Part shown: one piece after another, positions 24,903 through 33,762 of the stretch | How positions within the stretch are numbered: position 1 is the stretch's first letter | Layout: each line of letters starts with the position of its first letter | The notes under the pieces: model-generated | The model's input: only the letters and a program-made list of their open reading frames with translations | Database searches by the model: none | Told to the model about the DNA's origin: nothing | Assembly: GCF_004766125.1 (NCBI RefSeq) | Contig: NZ_SJSA01000001.1 | Span: 1,178,001-1,242,000 of the forward strand | DNA from: Duncaniella freteri | Lineage (GTDB): Bacteria > Bacteroidota > Bacteroidia > Bacteroidales > Muribaculaceae | DNA: 64,000 bases | Direction: 5' to 3' | Made by a program: the position numbers and the translations under genes

Positions 24903-26210
24903 CTATGCCTGGCAGAAGTGTTTCTGTCGGTATCCGTAGGCAGCTACCACAACAAAGCATATCAAGGGGAGTACGAATGATATGTTGACAGCGGGGAAAC
25001 CTGCCACCGATCCTAAGTCGATGATTGATGCCTGGAGAGGCGGGAGCACCGATCCTCCGAGGATCGCCATGATGAGGCCTGCGGCTCCGAACTTGGCATC
25101 CTCTCCCATACCTTCGAGCGCAATGCCGTAGATGGTAGGGAACATCAGTGACATGCATCCCGACACGCCTACAAGGCAATAAAGCCCTGCTATGCCGTTG
25201 CAGAATATTACTCCGAGCGTGAGAAGCCCTGCTGCCACGGCGAGGGTGCCGAGAAGAGCCCCAGGACGGAAGTATTTCAGAAGGAATGTGCATATGAAGC
25301 GGCTTGAGCAGAACAGTATCATGGCGAAGATGTTGTACTGCTGCGATAGCACCTCGGCATCCTTCTCTCCCATGCCCTGCTCCATGAATATGCGTGTGCC
25401 GTACTGGATGATGAAGGTCCAGCACATGATCTGCGCGCCTACATAGAAGAACTGGGCTATGACACCTTCCCTGTATTTGGGCACTGAGAAGATGCGCCTT
25501 ATGGTGGGGAGGAATGCTGTGGTGCGCTGCTTGTCGCCGTTGCGCGGCATGCTCACTATTGCTATGAGCACCATCATGAGCACCACTACAGCTCCGATTG
25601 CGAGGTAAGGCTTGACGAGTATCCACAGGTCGGCGTCGCGGAGTGCGGCGAATGATTCCGTATCGAGCTGAGCGCGCTCTGCCGTCTCCATAGGGTCGAG
25701 ACTGTTCTGTATGAAATTCATAGCCACATACATGCCCAGGAGCGAGCCCATGGGGTTGAAGCATTGTGCCATGTTTAGCCGTCGGGTCGCCGATGATTCA
25801 GGCCCCATGGTGAGTATGTAGGGGTTACAGCTCGTCTCAAGGAAAGAGAGTCCGCAAGTGAGTATGAAATAGGCGATCAGGAATGGGAAATACATGCCTG
25901 TAAGCATGGCTGGGTAGAAGAGAAAGGCACCCAGCCCATAGAGTCCCAGACCAAGAAGCACGCCTGCCTTGTAGGAATACTTGCGTATGAACATAGCGGC
26001 GGGGAACGCCATGGCAAAGTATCCTCCGTAGAATGCCACCTGTATGAGAGTGCCGTCGGTCACGCTCATGCGGAATATCTTGGAGAAAGCCTTGACCATG
26101 GGGTTGGTGATATCGTTGGCGAAACCCCACAGCGCGAAGCAGGATGTGATAAGAACAAAGGGGACTATATAGTTGACCCCGTTGGAGCGGAGTATGGAGT
26201 CTTGTTTCAC
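24903..26210 (-). CDS. fucP: L-fucose:H+ symporter (435 aa)
   Basis: A twelve-helix major facilitator protein of the FucP group. FALWGFANDITNPMVKAF places N32-D33 where the E. coli FucP has its proton-coupling Asp46, and CGLSFLETSCNPYILTMGP contains the E125 equivalent of the essential Glu135. The length matches FucP (about 438 aa). It imports fucose across the inner membrane, and lies 12 bp after fucI on the same transcript. Close relatives carry glucose/galactose, but linkage to fucI supports fucose. Confidence 0.92.
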   Translation of the reverse strand: MKQDSILRSNGVNYIVPFVLITSCFALWGFANDITNPMVKAFSKIFRMSVTDGTLIQVAFYGGYFAMAFPAAMFIRKYSYKAGVLLGLGLYGLGAFLFYPAMLTGMYFPFLIAYFILTCGLSFLETSCNPYILTMGPESSATRRLNMAQCFNPMGSLLGMYVAMNFIQNSLDPMETAERAQLDTESFAALRDADLWILVKPYLAIGAVVVLMMVLIAIVSMPRNGDKQRTTAFLPTIRRIFSVPKYREGVIAQFFYVGAQIMCWTFIIQYGTRIFMEQGMGEKDAEVLSQQYNIFAMILFCSSRFICTFLLKYFRPGALLGTLAVAAGLLTLGVIFCNGIAGLYCLVGVSGCMSLMFPTIYGIALEGMGEDAKFGAAGLIMAILGGSVLPPLQASIIDLGSVAGFPAVNISFVLPLICFVVVAAYGYRQKHFCQA

Positions 26211-26222
26211 TTTCAGTCCGCT

Positions 26223-27998
26223 TTACTTCTTATACAGAGGTCCGTAGGTGGAGCAGGCTCGATAGTCGCTGCCTTCCTTATCCATGCCGAATGCGTTCCA
26301 TGCGCTGGGACGGAACACGTCGACATCCGCGATATTGTGCATGCACACAGGGATACGGAGCATGGATGCGAGTGTGATAAGATCCTTGCCGATATGGCCG
26401 TAGGTGAGTGCTCCGTGGTTGGCTCCCCAGTTGTTCATCACTGAATATACATCCTTGAAGGCGTCGCGTTCGGGCATGAGGCGCGGCACGAACCATGTGG
26501 TCGGCCATGTGGGGTCGGTGCGCTCGTCGAGTGTCCTGTGCACTTCGGGGTCGAGTTCGGCGGTCCATCCTTCTGCTATCTGGAGCACCGGACCGAGACC
26601 TTTGACGAGGTTGAGGCGTGACATTGTCACAGGCATGCCGCCTTTGGTGAGGAAGTTGCTTGAGAAGCCTCCTCCGCGGAAATAGTCACGGTTGGCGGGA
26701 CACCAGTTTGTGTTGGCGAGGCACTTCTCCACATCCTCTTGTGTAAGATCCCAGGGCTGCTTCATTTCGGGATTACCGTTGGCATCGGTTGCCTGGCCTG
26801 TGGCGTCGAGAGTGGTGGCTCCGGAGTTGATGAGGTGTATGATACCGTTCTTGGCTATGCCGGTGAGCTCTTTGCCGGTGACACGGCGCACAGCTTCGGG
26901 GCTCCAGTAAGTGCGCACGTCGGAGAACTGCTGTCCGCGGTTGGTGAGCAGATGTCCGAAGAGCATGGCTATGCCGTTGCATGCATCGTTCTCTGTGGCG
27001 AGCACATATGCCTCGCGTATGCCGTTCCAGTCGAACGATGTGTTCATCAAGGCTTCGGTGAAGTCACCGTTGGGGTAGAAGTCGGTCCACTGACGCTGTC
27101 CCTGGAAACCTCCGGCTATGGCGTTGTGTCCGAGGGCTTCTTCCTGGAATCCCATCTCGCGGAGCTTGGAGTTGCCGGTCATGAGGTCGCGGGCTATTAG
27201 AGTCATCTTCACTACGAATTCCCAATCCTGGTCCTTCTCTTCACGGGTCTTTGCCTTTTCGGGACGGTTACGGTCGGCAGCTTCGCGGGGCTTGCAGTAT
27301 TTTTCGGTCCATGCCATGGCTTTGGCATACTCTTCGTGATCGTAGATGCCAAGCTCCATTCGGCGGATGAATTCAGTGAGATCGATCGATTCGCAACGCA
27401 TTCCCAGATAGTCCTCAAAGAAGTCGGTGCTCACGATAGAACCGGCTATGCCCATGCACACCGAGCCCATCGAGAGGTAGCTCTTCCCGCGCATGGTGGC
27501 TACAGCCTGTGCCGAGCGGGCAAACCGCAGTATCTTCTCGGCTACATCCTCAGGAATTGTGTTGTCCTGAAGATCCTGTACGTCATGTCCGTATATTCCG
27601 AATGCAGGAAGTCCTTTCTGTGAGTGGGCGGCGAGCACTGCTGCGAGATATACCGCTCCGGGACGCTCGGTGCCGTTGAATCCCCACACGGCTTTGGGCC
27701 AGGGATTCATGTCCATTGTCTCGGAGCCGTAACACCAGCATGAGGTGACGGTTATGGTAGAGCCTACACCTTCGCGCTCAAACTTTGCTGCGCATGCGGC
27801 TGCCTCGGCCACGCGTCCTATGGTGGTATCGGAGATTACACATTCTACAGGGGAGCCGTCGCCGTTGCGGAGATTGCTGCTTATGAGGTCAGCCACAGCC
27901 TTGGCGAGATTCATGGTCTTTTCTTCAAGGCTCTCACGGATGCCTCCCTGACGGCCGTCAATGGTGGGACGGATTCCGATTTTAGGATATTTATTCAT
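26223..27998 (-). CDS. fucI: L-fucose isomerase (591 aa)
   Basis: Converts L-fucose to L-fuculose using Mn2+; it may also act on D-arabinose. The start is 27998 ([19 protein letters not shown]), giving exactly the length of E. coli FucI (591); an upstream extension is not protein-like. [11 protein letters not shown] holds the catalytic E336 and SDVRTYW D360, matching E337 and D361 of E. coli, and the C-terminal [16 protein letters not shown] carries the metal-site His. It opens a two-gene unit with fucP. No fuculokinase, aldolase or regulator is beside it. Confidence 0.97.
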   Translation of the reverse strand: MNKYPKIGIRPTIDGRQGGIRESLEEKTMNLAKAVADLISSNLRNGDGSPVECVISDTTIGRVAEAAACAAKFEREGVGSTITVTSCWCYGSETMDMNPWPKAVWGFNGTERPGAVYLAAVLAAHSQKGLPAFGIYGHDVQDLQDNTIPEDVAEKILRFARSAQAVATMRGKSYLSMGSVCMGIAGSIVSTDFFEDYLGMRCESIDLTEFIRRMELGIYDHEEYAKAMAWTEKYCKPREAADRNRPEKAKTREEKDQDWEFVVKMTLIARDLMTGNSKLREMGFQEEALGHNAIAGGFQGQRQWTDFYPNGDFTEALMNTSFDWNGIREAYVLATENDACNGIAMLFGHLLTNRGQQFSDVRTYWSPEAVRRVTGKELTGIAKNGIIHLINSGATTLDATGQATDANGNPEMKQPWDLTQEDVEKCLANTNWCPANRDYFRGGGFSSNFLTKGGMPVTMSRLNLVKGLGPVLQIAEGWTAELDPEVHRTLDERTDPTWPTTWFVPRLMPERDAFKDVYSVMNNWGANHGALTYGHIGKDLITLASMLRIPVCMHNIADVDVFRPSAWNAFGMDKEGSDYRACSTYGPLYKK

Positions 27999-28049
27999 GA
28001 TTGTAACTTGGTATAAGGTAAGAAATATATTTTCTGAAAACAGATTATA

Positions 28050-28057
28050 CAAAGTTA
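28050..28057 (-). promoter_or_regulatory. Candidate -7 box of fucI-fucP
   Basis: On the minus strand 28057-28050 reads TAACTTTG, the Bacteroidota -7 consensus, and predicts a leader of about 45 nt before fucI. No TTG is seen at the usual distance upstream, which is common where an activator is needed. Confidence 0.45.
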
Positions 28058-28126
28058 TATCACATTTCGGAGCGGATGAACGACATCGGCGTTAAAGGGT
28101 GTTAATCTTAACGAAAATGTCGAAAT

Positions 28127-28513
28127 TTATGACAATAAGCTATATAATCGAACAAAAGTTTCCCTCAATCGCGGTATTTCATTCAATGTCACATCATATA
28201 TTATTTCAGCATCTATATCAAAATAACCATGTGCTATATGGTCACGTATGCCTTTTATATTTCGCCAAGGTATTTCTGGAGAGTTATCATTAAGAAAACC
28301 GGGTAATAATCGATCAATTTTCTTCACCCCTTCTCCGATACTTTGTATTATCATGCTATTAGCAGCTAATTTCTGCATTCCGGATTGCGAGGATAGATAT
28401 TCATCGTATGATTTGACCTCAGAGTTCCATCCAATTATCATATCGCACGCTCCGATTATTTGTTTGAGTATATTGCATGCGATGGTACGATTATGAGAAT
28501 ATGTAGATTCCAT
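28127..28513 (-). CDS. hepT: HepT-type HEPN toxin (128 aa)
   Basis: A helical HEPN protein whose motif R90-x4-H95-x-Y97 (within IRDHIAHGYF) is the RNase active site of HepT toxins. The start is the ATG at 28513; a TTG three codons earlier is less likely. It overlaps its partner mntA by 23 bp, the antitoxin coming first. In HEPN/MNT pairs HepT cleaves RNA and is silenced by AMPylation of its Tyr by MntA; this is known for the family and inferred here. The length is typical. The codon use and lower GC than the neighbours suggest acquisition by transfer. Confidence 0.88.
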   Translation of the reverse strand: MESTYSHNRTIACNILKQIIGACDMIIGWNSEVKSYDEYLSSQSGMQKLAANSMIIQSIGEGVKKIDRLLPGFLNDNSPEIPWRNIKGIRDHIAHGYFDIDAEIIYDVTLNEIPRLRETFVRLYSLLS

Positions 28514-28787
28514 CACGTTCAATTTCTTGTGCTAAAAATTGGTTTAAATGAGCATGGCGACGTATGATATCTACTGAAACGCCTAATAATTCTTGTAGAT
28601 ATTGTCGCAGTGCTATCATTTTGAGTGCTTTTGGTGGCATTTCTACACATATATCGACATCGCTTCCTTCATGATTGTCGCCACGAGCCATCGATCCGAA
28701 TACACACATCGAGGAGACCTCAAATTCCTGTCGGATATATGGGGCTGCATCATTTAGTGTGGAAAAGCATTGTTGTCGGGAGCACAT
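28491..28787 (-). CDS. mntA: MntA-type nucleotidyltransferase antitoxin (98 aa)
   Basis: A minimal nucleotidyltransferase with the GSx10DxD motif complete: G31-S32 and D43-x-D45 in VFGSMARGDNHEGSDVDI. It is expected to transfer AMP to the Tyr of its partner HepT and so block the toxin. I choose ATG 28787 (MCSRQQCF); upstream codons fall in the promoter. It lies first in the two-gene operon, with its own promoter (28812-28843). Confidence 0.9.
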   Translation of the reverse strand: MCSRQQCFSTLNDAAPYIRQEFEVSSMCVFGSMARGDNHEGSDVDICVEMPPKALKMIALRQYLQELLGVSVDIIRRHAHLNQFLAQEIERDGIYIFS

Positions 28788-28811
28788 AATAGGGAAAGTT
28801 ATTATCCACCG

Positions 28812-28843
28812 CAAATATACGAAATTTATAAAGTATATAGCAA
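28812..28843 (-). promoter_or_regulatory. mntA-hepT promoter
   Basis: On the minus strand TTG (28843-28841), 21 bp, then TATATTTG (28819-28812) match the Bacteroidota consensus, and place the start of transcription about 20 bp before the mntA ATG. Confidence 0.65.
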
Positions 28844-28858
28844 TTAAATTATAGAATA

Positions 28859-29437
28859 TTAATGTGATAGAGTGCCGTTGGGGGTGGGGTCGATGACGAT
28901 TACCGGATGGCGGTATATGTTTTCAAGAAAAGAGCGGAGGTTGGTTGCGGCTTCGGCGCGCGCACGTGCTACAGTGCCGTTCTCGTAGAGCTGGCGTATG
29001 GCGCGCCCTCGGAGTTTCGACTTCACGGCGTTTTCTTCAGTGAGCGACATCCTGTCCTTAATGAACAATGCAAGGCTCTTGGTATCGATTACCTGCCAGG
29101 AGTCAGGTTCGGTGGATTCTTTGATTTCGACAATCTCTTTAGGCAGTGTCACGAAGAGTGTGTCGCCGGAATTTTCGGTGTGTATGTTCTGGAGGTCGAA
29201 TGATATCGAGCCGCTCTGTTTTTGTACTGCAAATATTACCTTATTGTTTATTGTGTCGAGTACCGGGGCTTCGTTGTAGATGTCGATGGCGCACAGCCGC
29301 GTCATGGTCTCAATGTCGTTGACGTGACCTCGGCTTATGTGGAATGGCTCTTTGCTGCGGTTGATCATATAGTAGGCACCGGCTGCTATTGCCGATATGA
29401 TTATTACCCATAGTAAGAGGCGAGCTATCTTTATCAT
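28859..29437 (-). CDS. DUF4230 membrane-anchored protein (192 aa)
   Basis: An N-terminal membrane helix (about residues 5-26) precedes a DUF4230 domain: MTRLCAIDIYNEAPV, VIFAVQKQSGSISFDLQNIH, DTLFVTLPKEIVEI and the C-terminal ENAVKSKLRGRAIRQLYENG and ATNLRSFLENIYRHP, with a final short strand VIVIDP. The family, about 200 residues, is common in Bacteroidota and Firmicutes and has no established function. It overlaps its paralogue (29434-30009) by four bases (ATGA). Confidence 0.75.
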   Translation of the reverse strand: MIKIARLLLWVIIISAIAAGAYYMINRSKEPFHISRGHVNDIETMTRLCAIDIYNEAPVLDTINNKVIFAVQKQSGSISFDLQNIHTENSGDTLFVTLPKEIVEIKESTEPDSWQVIDTKSLALFIKDRMSLTEENAVKSKLRGRAIRQLYENGTVARARAEAATNLRSFLENIYRHPVIVIDPTPNGTLSH

Positions 29438-30009
29438 ATGTGTATGTTTCGGAGTGATTTGAAGTCAATGACGGCTGAGTATCCTTTTTCACCGAAAAGT
29501 GATTCGAAGTATTGTCGTGCCTTATGCTTTGCTGCATCGGTGAGCTGTGATGTGAATGCCTTGTTATCCTGCAACTCCTTTTTGAGAGATGTGTTGGCAA
29601 GCTCTTTCAGCTCGGCACGCTCACGGGCATCGATACTGTCGCGGAACAGCCCGATATTGTCATATTCCTTTCTCAGCTCCATGTCTCGTCCGGAGATTTC
29701 TGTGACGATGGGAGGGAGTGTTATATGCACGGTCCCGGCTTTATCGTCGAATGATATGTCATCCTCACTCAAGGCTGACATGTCGATGTAGGCGTGCATG
29801 TAGGTGTCATAGGAATACACGGCTATGCGTTTGCCGAAGAATTCACGGCTCTTATCGATTGCTGCTGTCTTGGTGATGCTCATTGAGGCGAAGATCATCT
29901 TATCGGCGGACTTTAGTTCCTGATATAATTCCCTGTGATCCTCTTGCCTGGTACATGAAAGGCACAGCATGATCGCGGTCGCTAAAAGTAGTATTTTTCG
30001 CTTGTGCAT
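29434..30009 (-). CDS. DUF4230 lipoprotein (191 aa)
   Basis: A lipoprotein signal with lipobox CLSC (Cys19) leads a DUF4230-type domain with the same order of elements as its downstream neighbour: KMIFASMSITKTAAI, RIAVYSYDTYMHAYIDM, GTVHITLPPIVTEI, and the AKHKARQYFESLFGEKGYSAVIDF end. No acidic stretch follows the Cys immediately (TRQEDHRE), so surface export is uncertain. As first gene of the pair it may form a hetero-oligomer at the periplasmic side with the second product. Confidence 0.7.
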   Translation of the reverse strand: MHKRKILLLATAIMLCLSCTRQEDHRELYQELKSADKMIFASMSITKTAAIDKSREFFGKRIAVYSYDTYMHAYIDMSALSEDDISFDDKAGTVHITLPPIVTEISGRDMELRKEYDNIGLFRDSIDARERAELKELANTSLKKELQDNKAFTSQLTDAAKHKARQYFESLFGEKGYSAVIDFKSLRNIHI

Positions 30010-30196
30010 ATTGGCTGGTCAGAGTTTAGAATTATAACGGTGTGCGCGGAGGTTGGTTCAGAGGCGATCCAGCCGGATTTTTTATTGCTGTGGAATTATT
30101 GGATATTTACATTTGTAAACCATCAAAAATGGTATTTTAAGCCACTGTAATCGGTATGTTAATAACTTTTTGTGAAATGTGAATGAACATGGAAGT

Positions 30197-30225
30197 TTGC
30201 TTTTGCAAATTTTTTAGTAATTTTA
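30197..30225 (+). promoter_or_regulatory. Candidate promoter of the dcw cluster
   Basis: TTG (30197-30199), 18 bp, then TAATTTTA (30218-30225), a relaxed form of the -7 box. The start would be about 60 bp before rsmH. The 283-bp gap holds no mraZ, which in most bacteria begins this cluster. Confidence 0.4.
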
Positions 30226-30292
30226 CACCCTGATAACACCTATAATAAAAAGAAATAATCAGAAGACCGATTATATCACAGCAGGAAAGCCT

Positions 30293-31213
30293 ATGAGCGA
30301 ACAGCCCTATCACATACCAGCCTTATTGCCTCAATGTCTTGATGCACTTGATATTAAGCCCGATGGCATATATGTTGACGCCACTTATGGCGGCGGCGGA
30401 CATTCTCGTGCCATCATGGAACGGCTTGATGCTGGTCAGGGCGGACACCTCTACTCTTTCGACCAGGACATCGATGCTGTGAAACGTGCCGGTGAGGACC
30501 CTCGTTTCACAATGGTCTACTCCAACTTCCGTTTTATCACCAACTTCATGCGCTATTACGATGTGGATGGTGTGGATGGTGTGCTGGCTGACCTTGGGGT
30601 GTCATTCCATCACTTTGACACTCCCGACAGAGGGTTTTCATTCCGTGCGGACGGTCCTCTCGACATGCGCATGAACCGCTCGGCATCCCGGGCTGCGTCC
30701 AGTCTCCTTGCCGACATCGACCGTGACCGTCTTGCCGACATCCTTAAGCTCTATGGGGAGCTTTCACAGGCACGACGGATGGCTGATGCCATAGTCCGAG
30801 CCCGAGAAGGGGGCCGGAAGCTCGATACTGTGGGTGCTCTCATTGAGACAGTGACACCTCTTATCGACCCAAGGAAAGAGAAAAAAGAGCTCGCCCAGCT
30901 CTTCCAGGCTCTGCGCATAGAGGTCAACGATGAGATGGGTGCCCTGCGCGAGCTTCTTGAGGGCGCGCTCAGAGTGCTCCGTCCCGGCGGCCGTCTTGCC
31001 GTGATCACCTATCACTCACTTGAGGACCGTATGGTGAAGAACTTCCTTAAGACCGGCGACATCACCGGAAAGGTCGACAAGGATTTCTTCGGCCGTGTCA
31101 ACGCTCCGTTCAAGCTACTTGCATCCAAGCCCATCGTGCCGGATGATGACGAGGTGGCACGCAACCCGAGATCGCGCTCAGCCAAACTCCGGGTAGGTAT
31201 AAAAATCGGATAA
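30293..31213 (+). CDS. rsmH: 16S rRNA (cytosine-N4)-methyltransferase (306 aa)
   Basis: Methylates C1402 of 16S rRNA using SAM. The opening YHIPALLPQCLDAL, the SAM loop YVDATYGGGGHS, LADLGVSFHHFD, PLDMRMN, and the C-terminal AVITYHSLEDRMVKNF and RNPRSRSAKLRV are all rsmH blocks. Length is typical. It is the first gene of the dcw cluster here; ftsL follows after 18 bp. Confidence 0.96.
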   Translation: MSEQPYHIPALLPQCLDALDIKPDGIYVDATYGGGGHSRAIMERLDAGQGGHLYSFDQDIDAVKRAGEDPRFTMVYSNFRFITNFMRYYDVDGVDGVLADLGVSFHHFDTPDRGFSFRADGPLDMRMNRSASRAASSLLADIDRDRLADILKLYGELSQARRMADAIVRAREGGRKLDTVGALIETVTPLIDPRKEKKELAQLFQALRIEVNDEMGALRELLEGALRVLRPGGRLAVITYHSLEDRMVKNFLKTGDITGKVDKDFFGRVNAPFKLLASKPIVPDDDEVARNPRSRSAKLRVGIKIG

Positions 31214-31231
31214 ATTCAGGATAGAAGCATC

Positions 31232-31573
31232 ATGGCAAAGAAGTCAGCAACCAAACAGCGCAAGTCGCCCTACATATTCCGAGTGTTTCGCGGACAGGTG
31301 ATTTCGAGCGATTTTTTCGCCCGTCATTGGCTTCCTGTACTCATATTCATCATAGTGATGATGGTCTATATCACCACCAAGTTCACTTATCGTACCAATA
31401 TCGAAAAAATCGAGGCTTTGCAGAAGCAGCTTGAGATAGTGCAGAACGAGAGCGCACGAGAGCGCAGCTCGTTCATGAGCCGCATACGTGAGACATCCAT
31501 GCAGCAGCTTGTCGACTCGCTTCATCTCAATCTTCGTGTGCAGCCCCAGCCGCCGTTCACCATAGAGCGTTGA
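31232..31573 (+). CDS. ftsL: FtsL-like cell division protein (113 aa)
   Basis: A bitopic membrane protein with a basic cytoplasmic part (1-32), one helix (about 33-51, WLPVLIFIIVMMVYITT) and a coiled-coil periplasmic part (about 55-90, rich in heptads such as IEKIEALQKQLEIVQNE). In the divisome FtsL joins FtsQ and FtsB. Sequence conservation is low in this family; position between rsmH and ftsI is the strongest evidence. Confidence 0.85.
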   Translation: MAKKSATKQRKSPYIFRVFRGQVISSDFFARHWLPVLIFIIVMMVYITTKFTYRTNIEKIEALQKQLEIVQNESARERSSFMSRIRETSMQQLVDSLHLNLRVQPQPPFTIER

Positions 31574-31619
31574 CATCCGCTTCATACCGTATTACACCAA
31601 TCATCTTCTATTTTCCACA

Positions 31620-33713
31620 ATGGCAATCAAGAATGACAATCGCAGCAATATCCTTTTCCGCTACGGCTTCGTAGTGTTCTGGATTCTCGTGCTCTCGGCA
31701 TGCATAGTGGTGCAGCTCGCGGAGACAACTGTGGTCAATGCCGAAAAATGGAACCACAAGGCTGATTCGCTGCTCTCTATGTCGCAGGATATCATACCGC
31801 GCCGCGGCAATATCCTTGCATCGGACGGCTCGGTGCTGGCAACAAACCTCAATTACTACACGGCACGAATCGACTACCGCGCCGAGAAGTTTAATGTCAA
31901 GAAACTGCGTGAGAACATTGATGAGCTATCCGAGGCTCTTGCCGCCAATTTTCCCGAAAAGGATGCCGCGAAGTGGAAACATTATCTTCTCAAGCCTCTC
32001 GAAAAAGAGAAGGACAGGCGTCCCAGAGCCTATCGCATACTCACCAACCTCTCTCATGCCGATATGGAGCTGCTAAAGACGCTCCCCTATTTCAAAGGCA
32101 ACCGCAACCGCACCGGACTTTACTTCGAGAAGAATATGCGCCGCTTCAATCCCTACGGCAACATGGCGCGCCGATCAATAGGCGGAGTGGGGGAGACAAG
32201 CGAGAGCAAGGAGATACATGGCATATCCGGGCTTGAGAAGGCTCTCGACTCGCTCCTCTATGGTCGCACAGGCACCACGCGTAAGGTCAATCTCACAAAA
32301 GATATAGCCGACCTTGCCAAGATTCCCGCTATCCCGGGCTGTGACATTGTCACAACCATCGATATCGGTATGCAGGATATTGTGGAGAGTGAGCTCAACA
32401 ATGTCCTTGACAGCTGTGGTGCCGACTGGGGTGTGGCTGTGCTTATGGATGTCAGGACAGGTGACATAAAAGCCATTTCCAATCTTGAGTTAAACCCCAA
32501 TGGTCCAGGCTATATCGAGGCACGCAACCGTGCCGTGATGGGTTATGAGCCTGGTTCGGTGATCAAGACTCTTTCAATGATGATAGCTGTCGAGGATGGT
32601 ATCGTCAACGAGCTTGGAGGTCTTGACCGGGTGCTCCCGACCGGTAACGGATGGGCATATGCCGGCGGACGACCGATCACTGACTCGCATCATACCACTG
32701 GTATACGTGTGGGCGATGTGATAGAACAGTCCTCCAACATAGGTATGGCACGGATCATAACATCGCGTTATGACTCCAATCCCGGAGGTTTTTATTCCCG
32801 CATAAAGGAAATCGGTTTTCTCGAACCGCTCAACACCGGTATTGCCGGAGAGGTGGTGCCTCGCGTCGATTCGGTGCCAAGCGACCGTGGAGGGCGTATA
32901 GCCCTGTCGAGGCAGTGTTACGGCTATGCCACCGAGATACCTCCGCTCTATACGCTCGCTCTCTACAATGCTATAGCCAACGATGGAGTGTTTGTGCGTC
33001 CGCGCCTTGTCAAGGAGCTGCGCGGGTCGGTCGACTCCGTGTTGCAGCCGTCATATCTCGGCAATGGGCGTGCATGCTCGCCGCAGACAGCTGCCGTGAT
33101 GCGTGAGATGCTGACCAATGTGGTGTGGGGCGAACATGGCACCGGACGATTTCTGCGCAATCAGGATGTGCGTATAGCAGGCAAGACAGGCACATGCTAT
33201 ATGATCGAGAACGGTCAGTACAACACCGGAAAGAAACGCTTGGCGTTCTGCGGTTTCTTCCCCGCTGAGGCACCGATGTTTTCCTGTGTGGTGCTTACCT
33301 GCCATCCCACCAAGAATTTCTTCGGGGCGGCGACCACATCCGGACAGGTGATGCGCAACATAGCCATGAAGCTCTATTCACGCGGCATGCTCGGAAACAG
33401 TTCCGACTACAATACATCATCACCCTCAAGCATAGGTCCGACATTCTATGCATCAGTTTCCGGCAATGACCCTTACAGGCATCTCCGTACACCATTTGCC
33501 CTTCCTAACCGCAAGAGCATAAAAGGGCCGAAGACATCCGGACCGGGAGTTCCCGATGTGCGCGGGCTCAGCGCAAGAGAGGCGGTGGATGTGCTTGAAT
33601 CGAACGGATATGATGTCACGATATCCGGCAGCGGGTTTGTAAATACACAGACTCCGTCTCCGCGATCAGCTGTATCGCCCGGTCACACAGTACATCTTTC
33701 TCTTTCAAGATAG
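31620..33713 (+). CDS. ftsI: Septal penicillin-binding protein with PASTA domain (697 aa)
   Basis: The transpeptidase that cross-links septal peptidoglycan. One membrane helix (about 15-33), a PBP dimerisation domain, and a transpeptidase domain with S313-V-I-K316 (SxxK), SSN in VIEQSSNIGMA (SxN) and KTG in IAGKTGTCYM. The last 60 residues form a PASTA domain (VPDVRGLSAREAVDVLESNGY), a known trait of Bacteroidota FtsI, perhaps for muropeptide or glycan contact. It lies 46 bp after ftsL. Confidence 0.94.
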   Translation: MAIKNDNRSNILFRYGFVVFWILVLSACIVVQLAETTVVNAEKWNHKADSLLSMSQDIIPRRGNILASDGSVLATNLNYYTARIDYRAEKFNVKKLRENIDELSEALAANFPEKDAAKWKHYLLKPLEKEKDRRPRAYRILTNLSHADMELLKTLPYFKGNRNRTGLYFEKNMRRFNPYGNMARRSIGGVGETSESKEIHGISGLEKALDSLLYGRTGTTRKVNLTKDIADLAKIPAIPGCDIVTTIDIGMQDIVESELNNVLDSCGADWGVAVLMDVRTGDIKAISNLELNPNGPGYIEARNRAVMGYEPGSVIKTLSMMIAVEDGIVNELGGLDRVLPTGNGWAYAGGRPITDSHHTTGIRVGDVIEQSSNIGMARIITSRYDSNPGGFYSRIKEIGFLEPLNTGIAGEVVPRVDSVPSDRGGRIALSRQCYGYATEIPPLYTLALYNAIANDGVFVRPRLVKELRGSVDSVLQPSYLGNGRACSPQTAAVMREMLTNVVWGEHGTGRFLRNQDVRIAGKTGTCYMIENGQYNTGKKRLAFCGFFPAEAPMFSCVVLTCHPTKNFFGAATTSGQVMRNIAMKLYSRGMLGNSSDYNTSSPSSIGPTFYASVSGNDPYRHLRTPFALPNRKSIKGPKTSGPGVPDVRGLSAREAVDVLESNGYDVTISGSGFVNTQTPSPRSAVSPGHTVHLSLSR

Positions 33714-33762
33714 AAATGGAAAATGCAAGGCTGATAATGAATCCAAAAAACTGAAATAATAT

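Noticed and set aside
24754..25764. Arg/His-rich minus-strand frame within fucP
   Set aside because: It is an alternate frame of fucP, which has all transporter features.
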